This document shows, one piece after another, positions 1 to 9,400 of a stretch of DNA of 56,768 nt. The stretch is from an uncultured Saprospiraceae bacterium. GTDB taxonomy: Bacteria > Bacteroidota > Bacteroidia > Chitinophagales > Saprospiraceae. Position numbers and translations under genes: made by a program. The stretch covers positions 1-56,768 of the forward strand of contig CALLMH010000079.1 in the NCBI GenBank assembly GCA_938007965.1, written 5' to 3'. A model generated the notes under the pieces. The model did not search any database. It saw only the letters and a program-made list of their open reading frames with translations, and was not told the DNA's origin. The first letter of the stretch is position 1, and each line of letters starts with the position of its first letter.

Positions 1-18
1 TGACTTTTAACGCTATTG

Positions 19-95
19 GGATCACATTTTGACTAAACTTGCAAAACTCGCTTGCGCTCAGACAGTTGCAAGTTCTTAACGCCAAAATGAAATCC
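19..95. repeat. Long imperfect inverted repeat, three-stem hairpin
   Basis: Three perfectly paired blocks nest around one centre: GGAT (19-22) with ATCC (92-95), CATTTTG (25-31) with CAAAATG (83-89), and AACTTGCAA (36-44) with TTGCAAGTT (66-74). They are separated by small internal loops and enclose a 21-base loop that contains CGCTTGCG. Twenty base pairs in 77 bases is far more than expected by chance. It could be a terminator for an unseen upstream gene, a structured RNA, or a REP-like dispersed hairpin. The sequence alone does not decide. Confidence 0.6.
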
Positions 96-194
96 AAATA
101 CCTAAGCCAGCTAAGGTCGATTTAATTTCTGCCACAAATTATTGCTCCTTGTAAGTGATATAATTTTAATATTTTCCTTACTTCTGAATATCCC

Positions 195-307
195 TAAACA
201 ATAGCACCGTTTTTAAGCTAAAAGACCAATAAGCGATGTAATCTTTTCCAAAGTAGTTAGAAAAAACTGTTATGGAATGAGGACATTCGTTATTTACGGA
301 TACCCAT
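195..307. repeat. Dispersed repeat, copy A
   Basis: The stretch aligns over its whole length with 51341-51451. The first 26 bases match at 24 positions (TAAACAATAGCACYGTTTTT and onward). The middle is diverged. The last third again aligns well (AAGTAGTT, GTTATG, ATTCG, TACCC/TATCCC). The 3' end is a degenerate form of the GGGATATT/AATATCCC hairpin that is perfect in copy B. It lies just beyond the terminator of the beta-helix gene. No coding potential or transposase is visible. It is possibly a miniature mobile or REP-like element. Confidence 0.6.
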
Positions 308-330
308 AAATAAGAATCAAAATATATTCA

Positions 331-367
331 AATAAAAAACCCGATAGCTAATCAAAGCCATCGGGTT
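331..367 (-). terminator. Rho-independent terminator of the beta-helix gene
   Basis: AACCCGAT (338-345) and ATCGGGTT (360-367) form a perfect 8-bp stem with a 14-base loop. Read on the minus strand, the stem is followed by a T-rich tract (complement of AATAAAAAA, 331-339). It lies about 25 bases past the stop codon of the minus-strand gene. Confidence 0.85.
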
Positions 368-390
368 CTGTATTTATTGAATCTAATTTC

Positions 391-2796
391 TTAGATTTTT
401 ACGAATTGTGTTGATACCACTTTATCTTCTGCTCTTACAGATAAGATATAAGTTCCCTCGCTAAGTGCGCTTACATTCAGATTAAAGTCATCAGATGTAG
501 CAGACTTATTCATGAATTGGTTAGATACAACCTTACCTGTCATATCAGAAACAGTGATGTTCACTAGACCTTTCCATGTGTTATTTACAGTTATTTTTGA
601 TGTTGTTGCAGCTGGATTAGGATACATAGTCAATTGACCAGCATTTTCTAATACTTCTTCAGTCGCCGTTGGTAGACCACCTTCGTAAGCACCAGAATCA
701 GGAGCACCTAATCTTTCGTTACTATTGAGATCCTCGGTTAGTCCAGTTTCTACACCATTATCTATAGCTAATGATCCACCAGAAGGGACTAATTCGAAAC
801 TTCCAACATCTTCGAATAGGTCATCGCTATCTGCTTCGTTGATATCGTTAACATTAGTGAATGCATCCGATGTAGAATCATCTGTAGAGATATTACCTCC
901 ATCAGATTGAAATTTCGGTGATCCATCTTCTATTTCGTAGTTCAACCCATCACTATTTGATAGAATAGTATTTGTCAATCTAATATTTAATTTAGAATCG
1001 AGCTCACCTGTGAAAGAAGCGATTCCCGCACCAATGATACCAAAGTTATCTACCAATGTAGAGTTGATGATAGTTACGTCTACAGAACTAGTATCTGTAG
1101 CATTAAGTGACATCGCACCACCTGCACCTTCTCCTTGGTTGATATTGAATGAAAACTCACTATTAGTAATTTCTGTATCGAAATCTATCAAACTTAATGC
1201 TGCTCCTTGAGTCGCTGCAAAATTTTCTCTAAATATTGATTTGTCGATAGTTACCGTTATTTCACCGAATTCGCCATCACTTTGCTCAGATCCACCGATT
1301 ACACCACCGAAGTCACCAGAGTTACCTTCGAAGTAACACTTAGATACTGAAAGGCCAGAAGGTCCACCAAGACCGATTACACCAGCACCTCCATCAGAGT
1401 TGTTAGCAAAAAATTGAGACTCGATTAGTGCCAATGTTGTCGTGTCATTCTGTGTGTATATCGCTCCTCCAGAACCAGCTTCTGATTGGTTGTCTTCGAA
1501 GAAACAGTCAGTAATAGTAGTCATCGCACCAAATGCATTCAATACTCCACCTCCACTTACAGAAGCAGTATTACGCTCATAAGTGTTTCCTGTAATCATG
1601 TAAGTAGTTCCTGTACCGTATGTAGCTTGACCTCCTGAAAACTGAGAACTATTATTTCTAAATACATTGTTGTTACTGATTACTATTTGGTTATCTCCAG
1701 AATCATAGTGACCACCTCCACTTTGGATAGTTGTATTGTTCAAAAATGAACAATTTGACATTGTATGACTAGAATTGAAGGTATAGATACCTGCAGCAAC
1801 AAAACCTAAACTATTGTTACCATCAAATGTCAAATTGTCAAAGTTTATGTGGTTAGTTCCCACTGGCTGCTCTCTACCATCAGAGTATATGCCCGCAGCA
1901 TTTCCTGAGCTGTTTCCAGTAAATGTACAATTCTGTACCGTACCAACACTATTCCAGATGAACATAGCTCCACCAAATCCACCATTGTTGACGTTATTTG
2001 TAAACGTACAGTTGTCTACCATTAGATTAGTTACTCTGAGAGGGTATAATGCTCCTCTAGCCGTTACATTATCTCGGAATGTACTGTTAGTCACAGTGAA
2101 TCCATCAATAGTATTAGCCATTGCTCCACCAGCTTGTCCTGACACTTGTGATTTTTCGAATGTAGAGTTGTCGATTGATGATCCATCTCCATCTCCTGTG
2201 ATGTATAGACCCGCAGCTGATGCCGCAGAGTTATTGTTGAAGTTACAATTGTTTACAGCAACTGTACTTACAGTGTATACTCCAGATCCAGCCCAGATAT
2301 AATCATCGTCTGGTCCATTGTCGAAAAATGCATCTCCACCTGCGAATGTCAACCCATCAAGTATAACTGCATCATCTGCACCTACGTCGATAGTCATCAC
2401 GTGAGATACATTATCTTCTCTGTTTGCCGTGAAATCATTGTCTGAGTCATTTCCAGCTACGTCACCAGATAGTACAGTTGTATTTCCTGCTACTCTGTCA
2501 TCGATACTAGCTTCCGTCCCAGCAAAACCTCCGTAGATGTTTACAGGTGTCGTCACTAGAAACGTGTTAAATGTATCTAATCCTTGATCAGCTGGAACGT
2601 AAGTACCAGCGGCAATCCATACATCACTAGTAGCTGCACCAAGAGCCGTCGAAAGGTCAGTATAAGCATCAGCCCACGAAGAGCCATCGTTTGCTCCCGT
2701 TGCCGCACCATTTACATAGGTTTGCGCTTGAGAAGCAGTAAAGAGACCCATCATTAAGAAGGCCAATAAAAATTTTTGAGTAAATCTTGTTTTCAT
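391..2796 (-). CDS. Secreted parallel beta-helix protein with T9SS sorting domain
   Basis: The 801-residue product starts with a signal peptide (about residues 1-24, ending SQAQ). The YVNGAATGANDGSSW segment that follows is typical of the start of right-handed beta-helix proteins of Bacteroidota. The centre (about 100-650) is a long series of Asn/Gly-rich turns such as NCTFTGN and NSTLVDN, the repeated N-x-x-F rungs of a parallel beta-helix. An SGAYEGG segment ends the helix, as in 'choice-of-anchor Q' proteins. The last ~80 residues are a type A T9SS sorting domain (MYPNPAA, then GTYILSV). It is therefore predicted to cross the outer membrane by T9SS and to be released or surface-anchored. 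The ligand or substrate is unknown; adhesion or polysaccharide binding is a guess. It is monocistronic, with a strong terminator just downstream. Confidence 0.9.
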   Translation of the reverse strand: MKTRFTQKFLLAFLMMGLFTASQAQTYVNGAATGANDGSSWADAYTDLSTALGAATSDVWIAAGTYVPADQGLDTFNTFLVTTPVNIYGGFAGTEASIDDRVAGNTTVLSGDVAGNDSDNDFTANREDNVSHVMTIDVGADDAVILDGLTFAGGDAFFDNGPDDDYIWAGSGVYTVSTVAVNNCNFNNNSAASAAGLYITGDGDGSSIDNSTFEKSQVSGQAGGAMANTIDGFTVTNSTFRDNVTARGALYPLRVTNLMVDNCTFTNNVNNGGFGGAMFIWNSVGTVQNCTFTGNSSGNAAGIYSDGREQPVGTNHINFDNLTFDGNNSLGFVAAGIYTFNSSHTMSNCSFLNNTTIQSGGGHYDSGDNQIVISNNNVFRNNSSQFSGGQATYGTGTTYMITGNTYERNTASVSGGGVLNAFGAMTTITDCFFEDNQSEAGSGGAIYTQNDTTTLALIESQFFANNSDGGAGVIGLGGPSGLSVSKCYFEGNSGDFGGVIGGSEQSDGEFGEITVTIDKSIFRENFAATQGAALSLIDFDTEITNSEFSFNINQGEGAGGAMSLNATDTSSVDVTIINSTLVDNFGIIGAGIASFTGELDSKLNIRLTNTILSNSDGLNYEIEDGSPKFQSDGGNISTDDSTSDAFTNVNDINEADSDDLFEDVGSFELVPSGGSLAIDNGVETGLTEDLNSNERLGAPDSGAYEGGLPTATEEVLENAGQLTMYPNPAATTSKITVNNTWKGLVNITVSDMTGKVVSNQFMNKSATSDDFNLNVSALSEGTYILSVRAEDKVVSTQFVKI

Positions 2797-3121
2797 TAAT
2801 ATTGATTTTACAAGTTAATAAATTTAAAATAGTTGAGTTTTCAGTTATTCGAAGAGTGAATGTAGCAAAAAAATAGTTGCTGCATATTCTAAACCCATAT
2901 TTTCTTTTCTGTTTTTATAGTCCACAAGCTAGTTTTTTTTAATTCGATATTTATAATAAAATACCACTCTAAAGTACAAGCTGTCGTATAGAAGATGTAA
3001 ATAATGATTTTTTTAGGGTTTTATAAGCCATATTAATCACTTCCATTTAAAACATATGATCTCTCTTTATTTATAGATATCATTATATATAAGGAGTTTC
3101 GCGAGGTTTTAAAAATACTCG

Positions 3122-3149
3122 GGAAACTATCGAACAATTATAAGTTTCC
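3122..3149. promoter_or_regulatory. Candidate TetR operator
   Basis: GGAAACT (3122-3128) and AGTTTCC (3143-3149) are perfect inverted arms separated by 14 bases. They lie just upstream of the putative -7 element at 3164, where repressor binding would cover the -33 region. Position upstream of a tetR-family gene and its efflux operon supports autoregulation. The spacing is wider than in classical TetR operators. Confidence 0.35.
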
Positions 3150-3163
3150 AAAGTTTTAAATCA

Positions 3164-3171
3164 TATCTTTG
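3164..3171 (+). promoter_or_regulatory. Bacteroidota -7 element (TATCTTTG)
   Basis: TATCTTTG matches the TAnnTTTG consensus exactly and lies 70 bases upstream of the TetR start codon. I see no good TTG-type -33 element at standard spacing, so the call rests on the -7 match and the position. Confidence 0.4.
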
Positions 3172-3240
3172 TATATAATATGCTTAATGATGCAACTCGG
3201 CCTTGCCAATTAAATATAATCACGAATCTGATACCTAACA

Positions 3241-3843
3241 ATGGAGACAAAGCGAAAAATATTAGATCAAACCTTTGATTTGATTATGAGATACGGTATA
3301 AAGAGTGTCAGTATGGATGATATCTCCAAAGCCATAGGTATTTCCAAAAAAACAATCTATCAGTATTTTGACAACAAGAGGGCACTAGTGCATGAGGTGA
3401 TCGAAAATCATATACAAAAAGATGAAAAGGAAATAAATACGATCATAAAAAATGCAAAAGATGCCGTAGATGAATTGCTTCTAGTAGCTAAGCATGTCTT
3501 GGTATTTTTGAGAGGAATGAGCCCGTCTGTCATGTATGATATCCAAAAGTATTATCCAGTAATCTGGGATCGGATTCAGTATCAACATTTTGATTTTATT
3601 TTGAATACTGTAGTGAAGAATATTAAAAGAGGGCAACTTGAAAAATTGTACTCTGATGATATTGATGCTGATATTATTTCCAAGATGTACATCAGACAAT
3701 TACGCACATTGGCAGACGAATCAGTTTTTCCATTATCCGAATACGAAAGGAGTGATTTGTATAAATCATTGGTGACATACCATGTACGAGGAATCTTAAA
3801 CGAAAAAGGAAGACTTATAGCTCAAGATTTAGAACTAAACTAG
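3241..3843 (+). CDS. TetR/AcrR family transcriptional regulator
   Basis: The 200-residue product has the N-terminal TetR DNA-binding domain: KRKILDQTFDLIMRYG helix 1, then a helix-turn-helix at about 24-43 with SMDDISKAIGISKKTIYQYF, the family signature. The remaining ~150 residues form the all-helical ligand-binding domain, which is too variable to predict a ligand. The gene is 43 bases upstream of the TolC-like gene and runs the same way with the membrane-fusion and RND genes, so it is most likely the local repressor of this efflux operon. An inverted repeat at its promoter is a candidate autoregulatory site. The family call is secure; the role in efflux control rests on context. Confidence 0.92.
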   Translation: METKRKILDQTFDLIMRYGIKSVSMDDISKAIGISKKTIYQYFDNKRALVHEVIENHIQKDEKEINTIIKNAKDAVDELLLVAKHVLVFLRGMSPSVMYDIQKYYPVIWDRIQYQHFDFILNTVVKNIKRGQLEKLYSDDIDADIISKMYIRQLRTLADESVFPLSEYERSDLYKSLVTYHVRGILNEKGRLIAQDLELN

Positions 3844-3886
3844 AAACAGAGATACAATATTTATAAAATCAAAAATCAAATATATA

Positions 3887-5260
3887 ATGAGAATCAAACT
3901 ATCGATTTTCTTCATTTTTACATTGTCTTTAGTAGCTATTGGGCAGCGGAGTTTTACGCTCCAAGAAGCTGTGTCTTACGGCATTGCTAATCAGAATAGT
4001 ATAAAAATGACTGATCTCGAAATCGCAAATGCAGACTCCGAAATCAAAGAGGTCAAAGCCTTAGGTCTGCCTCAAGTCAATGGAGCGATTGATTATAACT
4101 ATTATTTCTACGTGCCCATGCAGCCTGTACAGGACTTCATAAGTCCGGCGGTGTATGGCATACTGGAAGCAGAGGGATTACCCACCACGACTCAAGGGCC
4201 GCCAGAAACATTTGAACTTGCTTTTGTACAACCTCAACAATTGAATCTCGGTGTCAGTGCGAGTATGTTAGTATTCGACGGCTCGTACTTAGTAGCGCTC
4301 AAAGCATCAAAACTTTATAAAGAACTGGTAAGAAAACAAAAAGATGCAAATGTAGATCAGGTGAAAGCTAATATTACAAGGGCATATCTATCTATATTGA
4401 TCGCAGAGGAGAACAAGAATACATTGAGCGATAATATCAATACAATCACTAAATCACTCAATGAGGTCAAAGCAATGTATGAGGCTGGATTTATGGAAAG
4501 CCTAGATGTAGATCGTTTGCAACTATCGTATGATAATCTTAATACACAATTAGAAAATATAAACGGCCTGATAGAATTATCAAAGAACCTACTCAAGTTT
4601 CAGATGAACTATCCACTAGATGAAGAAATCAATCTCAGTGAGGATATCAATGAACTCATCATGAAATTTGATGCAGAAGCTGATGTCGCGGATGTAGTCG
4701 TCGATCCTAACACACGACCAGAATTCCAAATATTAAATACCACTGCAGAGCTGAATGCACTAGATCTGGAAAGAAACAAAGCTGGATATTTACCCAATCT
4801 TGCTGCATTCGCAAGTTTCCAAGAATCCCTCCAACGGACCAATTTATTTGATAATGATCAGACAGGATTTTTACCGACTGGCTTATTGGGCTTCAAAATC
4901 AATGTACCGATCTATGACGGCGGTGAGAAAAAAGCAAAAATCCAAAAAGTGAAAGTTAATATAGAGAAGGTAAATCTTCAAAAAGATGAATTTACAAATG
5001 GAATGACACTTCAAGTGAAAAATGCACAGCTAGCTATGGAAAATGCTAAAAGAAACTTAGCAAATCGCCAAAAAGCACTAGAAATGAATCAAAGCATCTA
5101 CGATAGAACAAAAATAAAATTTACCGAAGGAGTGGGAAGTAGTGTAGAGTTGACGCAGGCGGAAAACAGTCTGTATGCTGCTCAGTCAGAAGTGATCGCT
5201 GGATATTATGATCTACTATCGGCCAAAGTAGACTTGGATATAGCACTAGGCGAATTGTAA
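3887..5260 (+). CDS. TolC family outer-membrane efflux protein
   Basis: The 457-residue product has a signal peptide (about 1-20, ending VAIGQ) and then FTLQEAVSYGIANQNSIKM, the usual start of the outer membrane efflux protein (OEP) domain. Two OEP repeats follow. Each has long amphipathic helices and a beta segment (VSASMLVFDGSYLVALKAS in the first, INVPIYDGGEKKAKIQK in the second), matching the 'pseudo-twofold' TolC pattern. Length is normal for the family. It should trimerise into the outer-membrane channel for the RND pump encoded downstream. It is second in the tetR-tolC-mfp-rnd operon, with 71 bases before the next gene. Confidence 0.93.
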   Translation: MRIKLSIFFIFTLSLVAIGQRSFTLQEAVSYGIANQNSIKMTDLEIANADSEIKEVKALGLPQVNGAIDYNYYFYVPMQPVQDFISPAVYGILEAEGLPTTTQGPPETFELAFVQPQQLNLGVSASMLVFDGSYLVALKASKLYKELVRKQKDANVDQVKANITRAYLSILIAEENKNTLSDNINTITKSLNEVKAMYEAGFMESLDVDRLQLSYDNLNTQLENINGLIELSKNLLKFQMNYPLDEEINLSEDINELIMKFDAEADVADVVVDPNTRPEFQILNTTAELNALDLERNKAGYLPNLAAFASFQESLQRTNLFDNDQTGFLPTGLLGFKINVPIYDGGEKKAKIQKVKVNIEKVNLQKDEFTNGMTLQVKNAQLAMENAKRNLANRQKALEMNQSIYDRTKIKFTEGVGSSVELTQAENSLYAAQSEVIAGYYDLLSAKVDLDIALGEL

Positions 5261-5331
5261 AGGTGATAAATCAAAACAGTCAAAAATAAATTAGAAACGT
5301 ATCTATTCTCAGGAATAATAAAACATATAAA

Positions 5332-6477
5332 ATGAAAAATCTAACATTAATTCTCCTCCTCACTATAATAGCTTTCAGCTGTGGCGAAAAGGCAGTGGAT
5401 ATGAATGATGCAGCCGCTGTAAAGGCAGAACTAAAATCTAAAAAAGCCGAATTGAAATCCACCGAGGCAGAAATAAAATCCTTAAGTGATAAACTCCTCG
5501 AACTAGAGCCGAGAAAAGAAAAAGCACCACTTCTTATTACTACCCAAACGCTAGAGTCAAAAGACTTTAATAGGATGGTAGAGGTCCAAGCATCTGTGGT
5601 GAGTGATGATCAAGTATTCGTAAGTAGTGAGACTGGGGGGAGACTCCTAAGTGTACTCGTGAAAGAAGGTCAATATGTAAAAAGAGGACAATTGGTCGCT
5701 ACAGTAGATCTACAATCAATGAAAGATCAAAAGTCAGAACTGGAAACATCTATGTCGCTAGCCAAGGAAGTATACGACAGACAGAAGAGGCTTTGGGATC
5801 AAAATATAGGCTCAGAAATTCAGTACCTGCAAGCTAAGAATAACTATGATCGAATGCAGAAAACAATGGCGACACTAGAAACTCAACTAAGGAAAGCCAA
5901 TATCTATGCACCCATATCAGGAGTAGTAGATATGGAGTTTTTGAAAGCTGGAGAATTGGCCGCTCCTGGAGCCCCAATCGTCCAGATGTTTAATCCAAAT
6001 AAACTCAAAATCACAGCGGACATTCCTGAAACATATCTTGGGAAAGTGAAGCAAGGCGACAAAGTAGAGGTCACGATACCCGCAATAGATCAGAATATGA
6101 TGAAGAAGATTACGCTCCTAGGCCGTACTATAGATGCGAGTAATCGAACATTCAAAGTCGAGGTGGCGACGGATAGTAAGAATAATACAATAAAACCCAA
6201 CTTACTAGCAGAACTGAAATTCAATGACTATTCGAAAAAGGATGCTGTGACTGTGCCATTAGAAATAGTACAACAGGAGGTCTCGGGTAAAAAATTCGTA
6301 TTTACAGCGGGCAAAAGAGACGGTAAAGATGTAGCTACGAAGAGCTATGTAGTCACAGGCGAAGGATATGAAGGCAATATCATCATCGAAGAGGGCCTGT
6401 CGGCTGGTGATCAGATCATCATTGATGGCGCTAGAAATATCTCTAATGGAGATCCTATCAAAATAATGAATAAATAA
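5332..6477 (+). CDS. RND efflux periplasmic adaptor (membrane fusion lipoprotein)
   Basis: The 381-residue product has a lipoprotein signal peptide with the lipobox AFSC (Cys17), so it is probably anchored to the inner membrane facing the periplasm. Residues about 27-60 form a charged coiled coil (AELKSKKAELKSTEAEIKSL) placed ahead of the usual core. The core then follows: a barrel-sandwich lipoyl half motif (GRLLSVLVKEGQYVKRGQLV), a helical hairpin, the second lipoyl half (ANIYAPISGVVDMEFLKAGE), a beta-barrel and a membrane-proximal domain. It should bridge the RND permease (12 bases downstream) and the TolC-like channel (upstream). The extra N-terminal coiled coil is common in Bacteroidota adaptors. 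Confidence 0.93.
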   Translation: MKNLTLILLLTIIAFSCGEKAVDMNDAAAVKAELKSKKAELKSTEAEIKSLSDKLLELEPRKEKAPLLITTQTLESKDFNRMVEVQASVVSDDQVFVSSETGGRLLSVLVKEGQYVKRGQLVATVDLQSMKDQKSELETSMSLAKEVYDRQKRLWDQNIGSEIQYLQAKNNYDRMQKTMATLETQLRKANIYAPISGVVDMEFLKAGELAAPGAPIVQMFNPNKLKITADIPETYLGKVKQGDKVEVTIPAIDQNMMKKITLLGRTIDASNRTFKVEVATDSKNNTIKPNLLAELKFNDYSKKDAVTVPLEIVQQEVSGKKFVFTAGKRDGKDVATKSYVVTGEGYEGNIIIEEGLSAGDQIIIDGARNISNGDPIKIMNK

Positions 6478-6489
6478 ACCCAATAAATC

Positions 6490-9400
6490 ATGGAAATAAT
6501 AAAAGATAAACTCCGAGAGTTTGGGCTGAGTTCATTTGCTGTGGATAATGCCACTAGTATATTCTTAGTAGCGATAATGATCTTCTTATTTGGTATATCA
6601 TCTTACACAAGCATACCGAAAGAACAGTTTCCCGAAGCATCTCTTCCTACTGTATATATCAATACTCCTTACTTCGGAAATTCTGCTGAAGAAATAGAGA
6701 ATCTCATCTCTAGACCTCTTGAGAAGGAGATTGAGTCCATCTCAGGATTAAAAAAAATAACTTCTACTTCGATCCAAGATTTTTCTGTAATGATAGCAGA
6801 GTTTGATGCAGATCTTGAGATCGAAGATGCCGTGAGGAAAGTGAAAGACGCTGTAGATAAAGCAAAACAGGAACTGCCAAATGATCTCGATCAGGATCCA
6901 GCAGTATTGGAGATTAAGTTTTCGGATATTCCTATAGTATCAGTAAATGTATCTGGCGAATACAGCCAAGACGATCTAAGAGAATATGCAGAATACGTAA
7001 AAGATAGAATCGAAGCACTCAAAGAAATAAATAAAGTAGACCTCAAAGGTGCATTAGAGAGAGAAGTGCAAATCAATGTTGATCTCAACAAAATGCAGTC
7101 TCTCAAAATATCTTTTAATGATATACAGAATGCAATACAATCCGAAAATCTAACCATGAGTGGGGGCGAGATGGTCAATAATGGATTTAGAAGAGCATTG
7201 AGAATTGTCGGTCAATTCGATAATGTAGAAGAGATGAGAAATATCATCGTGAAGAGTGAGAATCAACGGCCTATCGTGCTGAAGGATATTGCGGAGGTCA
7301 AGTATACTTTTGAAGACAGAACCTCTTATGCCAGATCAGATGGTGATCCAGTGATATCTCTAGATGTGATCAAGAGGAGAGGGCAAAATCTACTATCCGC
7401 AGCCGATAAGATTAAAGTGATCATCGAAGATGCTAAGAAAGTCTTGCCTGCAGAATTAAAAATTAGTCTATTTAACGACCAGTCAGAAAATACTAGAAAT
7501 CAAGTGGATAATCTTGAGAATTCCATCATTTCAGGTGTGATTTTGGTAGTGCTCGTTTTGCTGTTTTTCTTAGGATTGAGAAATGCTGCATTTGTAGGAT
7601 TAGCAATACCACTATCTATGTTGATGGGTATTTTGTTTTTAAACATTACAGGGACGACGCTAAACATTGTAGTCTTATTTTCCTTGATTCTGGCTCTCGG
7701 GTTATTGGTTGATAATGCCATAGTAGTGGTGGAAAATATCTATCGGTACATGCAAAATGGATATAGCGGTGCCGATGCTGCAAAGTACGGTGCAGGAGAA
7801 GTTGCTTGGCCTATTATAGCCTCTACGGCGACTACACTTGCCGCTTTCTTACCACTTGCAGTTTGGCCAGGAGTTATTGGTGAGTTTATGAAGTACATGC
7901 CCATTACACTAATTATTGTATTGACATCATCGCTTTTTGTAGCATTGGTCATCAATCCTGTTTTTACAGCTACTTTTATGAAGGTAGATGAAAAATCAGA
8001 AAGCAAATCTGGGTACAGGAGAAAGCTAAAAAATGTTATGATAGGAGCAGCGGTAATCTTACTGGTTTCTATAGCTGGTGGTATTGCAGGAAACGACACA
8101 ATTCGCAACTTCTTTGGATTCGCGCTTATCTTAGTCTTGTTAAATTTTTTCGTCCTTAGGCCATTATCGTTTGGATTTCAGAATAGAGTACTTCCCATAT
8201 TGGAAAGAGGGTATAAGAAATTCATTTCTTGGGTGCTCATGGGCATAAAGCCATATTTCATATTTTTTGGTTCTTTTGTATTGTTGATTTTAGTAGGGGT
8301 ATTGATTTCGACGTTCCCACCTAATGTGGAGTTTTTCCCTTCTGCAGATCCTATTTATGTGAATACATTCGTAGAATTACCGATGGGAGTAGATATAAAA
8401 ACTACAAATGAAATCGTAAAAGACGTAGAGAAAGACATCACCAAAGTACTAGAAGGAAGAATGCAAATCGTAGAAGCGGTACTTACGCAGATCGGAGAGA
8501 ATACCTCAGATCCTAATGAACCTCCTGCACCTGGAGTAACACCCAATAAGGCTAGGATCACGGCGACATTCGTACCGAGTAGCGAAAGGGGAGACCTCAG
8601 TACGAAAGATATCATGAACGACATAAGATCTGAAGTGGTCGGTAAATATTCAGGAGTGCAAGTGATCGTCGCTAAGAATGCTGATGGTCCTCCCACTGGA
8701 AAACCTATCAATCTTGAGATCAAAGGAGATAATATTGATTCTTTGATCCTTCTTTCTGATAGAGTTCTTAATTTTATGAATGAACTCAATATTCCTGGAA
8801 TCGAAGAGTTGAAAAAAGACGTAAAAATAGGAAAGCCTGAGTTGTTGATCAATATAGATCGTGAAGCAGCGAGAAGATATGAGTTGAGTACTTACAGTAT
8901 AGCAAGTGCACTACGAACATCAGTATTCGGTAGTGAGGTGAGTAAATACAAACAAGGAGAGGACGAATATCCTATCATGGTTAGACTATCTGATGAATAT
9001 AAAAATAATATAAATAAGCTCATGAATCAGGCTGTAACTTTTCGTAATCCAGCAAATGGGCGGATAGTACAAGTCCCTATCTCAGCAGTAGCCAGTTATG
9101 AATACAGCTCTACCTATAATAATATCAGAAGGAAAGATGGCGAGCGAGTGATAACCATATTCTCTAATCTTCTGGATGGATACAATGCCAATGAAATCGT
9201 AGCAGAATTACAAACCAATCTAGAAGAATATGATTTTCCAGAAGGATATACTTTTGAGTTTACTGGCGAACAACAACAACAAGCGGAGGATATGGCATTC
9301 TTAGGAGGGGCTTTCATTTTTGCACTTTTCTTGATATTCATTATCATAGTAGCTCAGTTCAATTCTATCATCAGTCCGTTTATAATCCTATTGAGTATCA

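Larger units (their letters stand above)
1..390. other. Non-coding left edge (hairpin, repeat, terminator)
   Basis: No convincing reading frame is present. The stretch holds a long imperfect hairpin (19-95), one copy of a dispersed repeat (195-307) and the terminator of the gene that follows on the minus strand (331-367); each is listed separately. Bases 96-194 show nothing I can name, except that GAATATCCC at 186-194, just before the repeat, resembles the arm of the hairpin that closes the other repeat copy. Confidence 0.6.
2797..3240. other. Divergent intergenic region with regulator promoter
   Basis: The 444 bases lie between the divergent beta-helix and TetR genes. The half next to the beta-helix gene is very AT-rich, and I see no clear promoter motif for that gene. 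The half next to the TetR gene holds an inverted repeat (3122-3149) and a -7 element (3164-3171). No small gene is supported. Confidence 0.6.

Noticed and set aside
1814-2302. Long antisense frame (162 codons) inside the beta-helix gene
   Set aside because: It lies fully inside a well-supported gene on the other strand and has no recognisable motif; it reflects the low number of stops in the complement of Asn/Thr-rich codons.
3131-3136. CGAACA half-site upstream of tetR, identical to one arm of the paa inverted repeat
   Set aside because: Only a six-base half-site without the TGTTCG partner; it does not show that this TetR protein controls the paa operon.
7740-8852. Two antisense frames (122 and 165 codons) in the RND gene
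   Set aside because: Both are fully inside a secure gene; their hydrophobic translation comes from the complement of membrane-segment codons.
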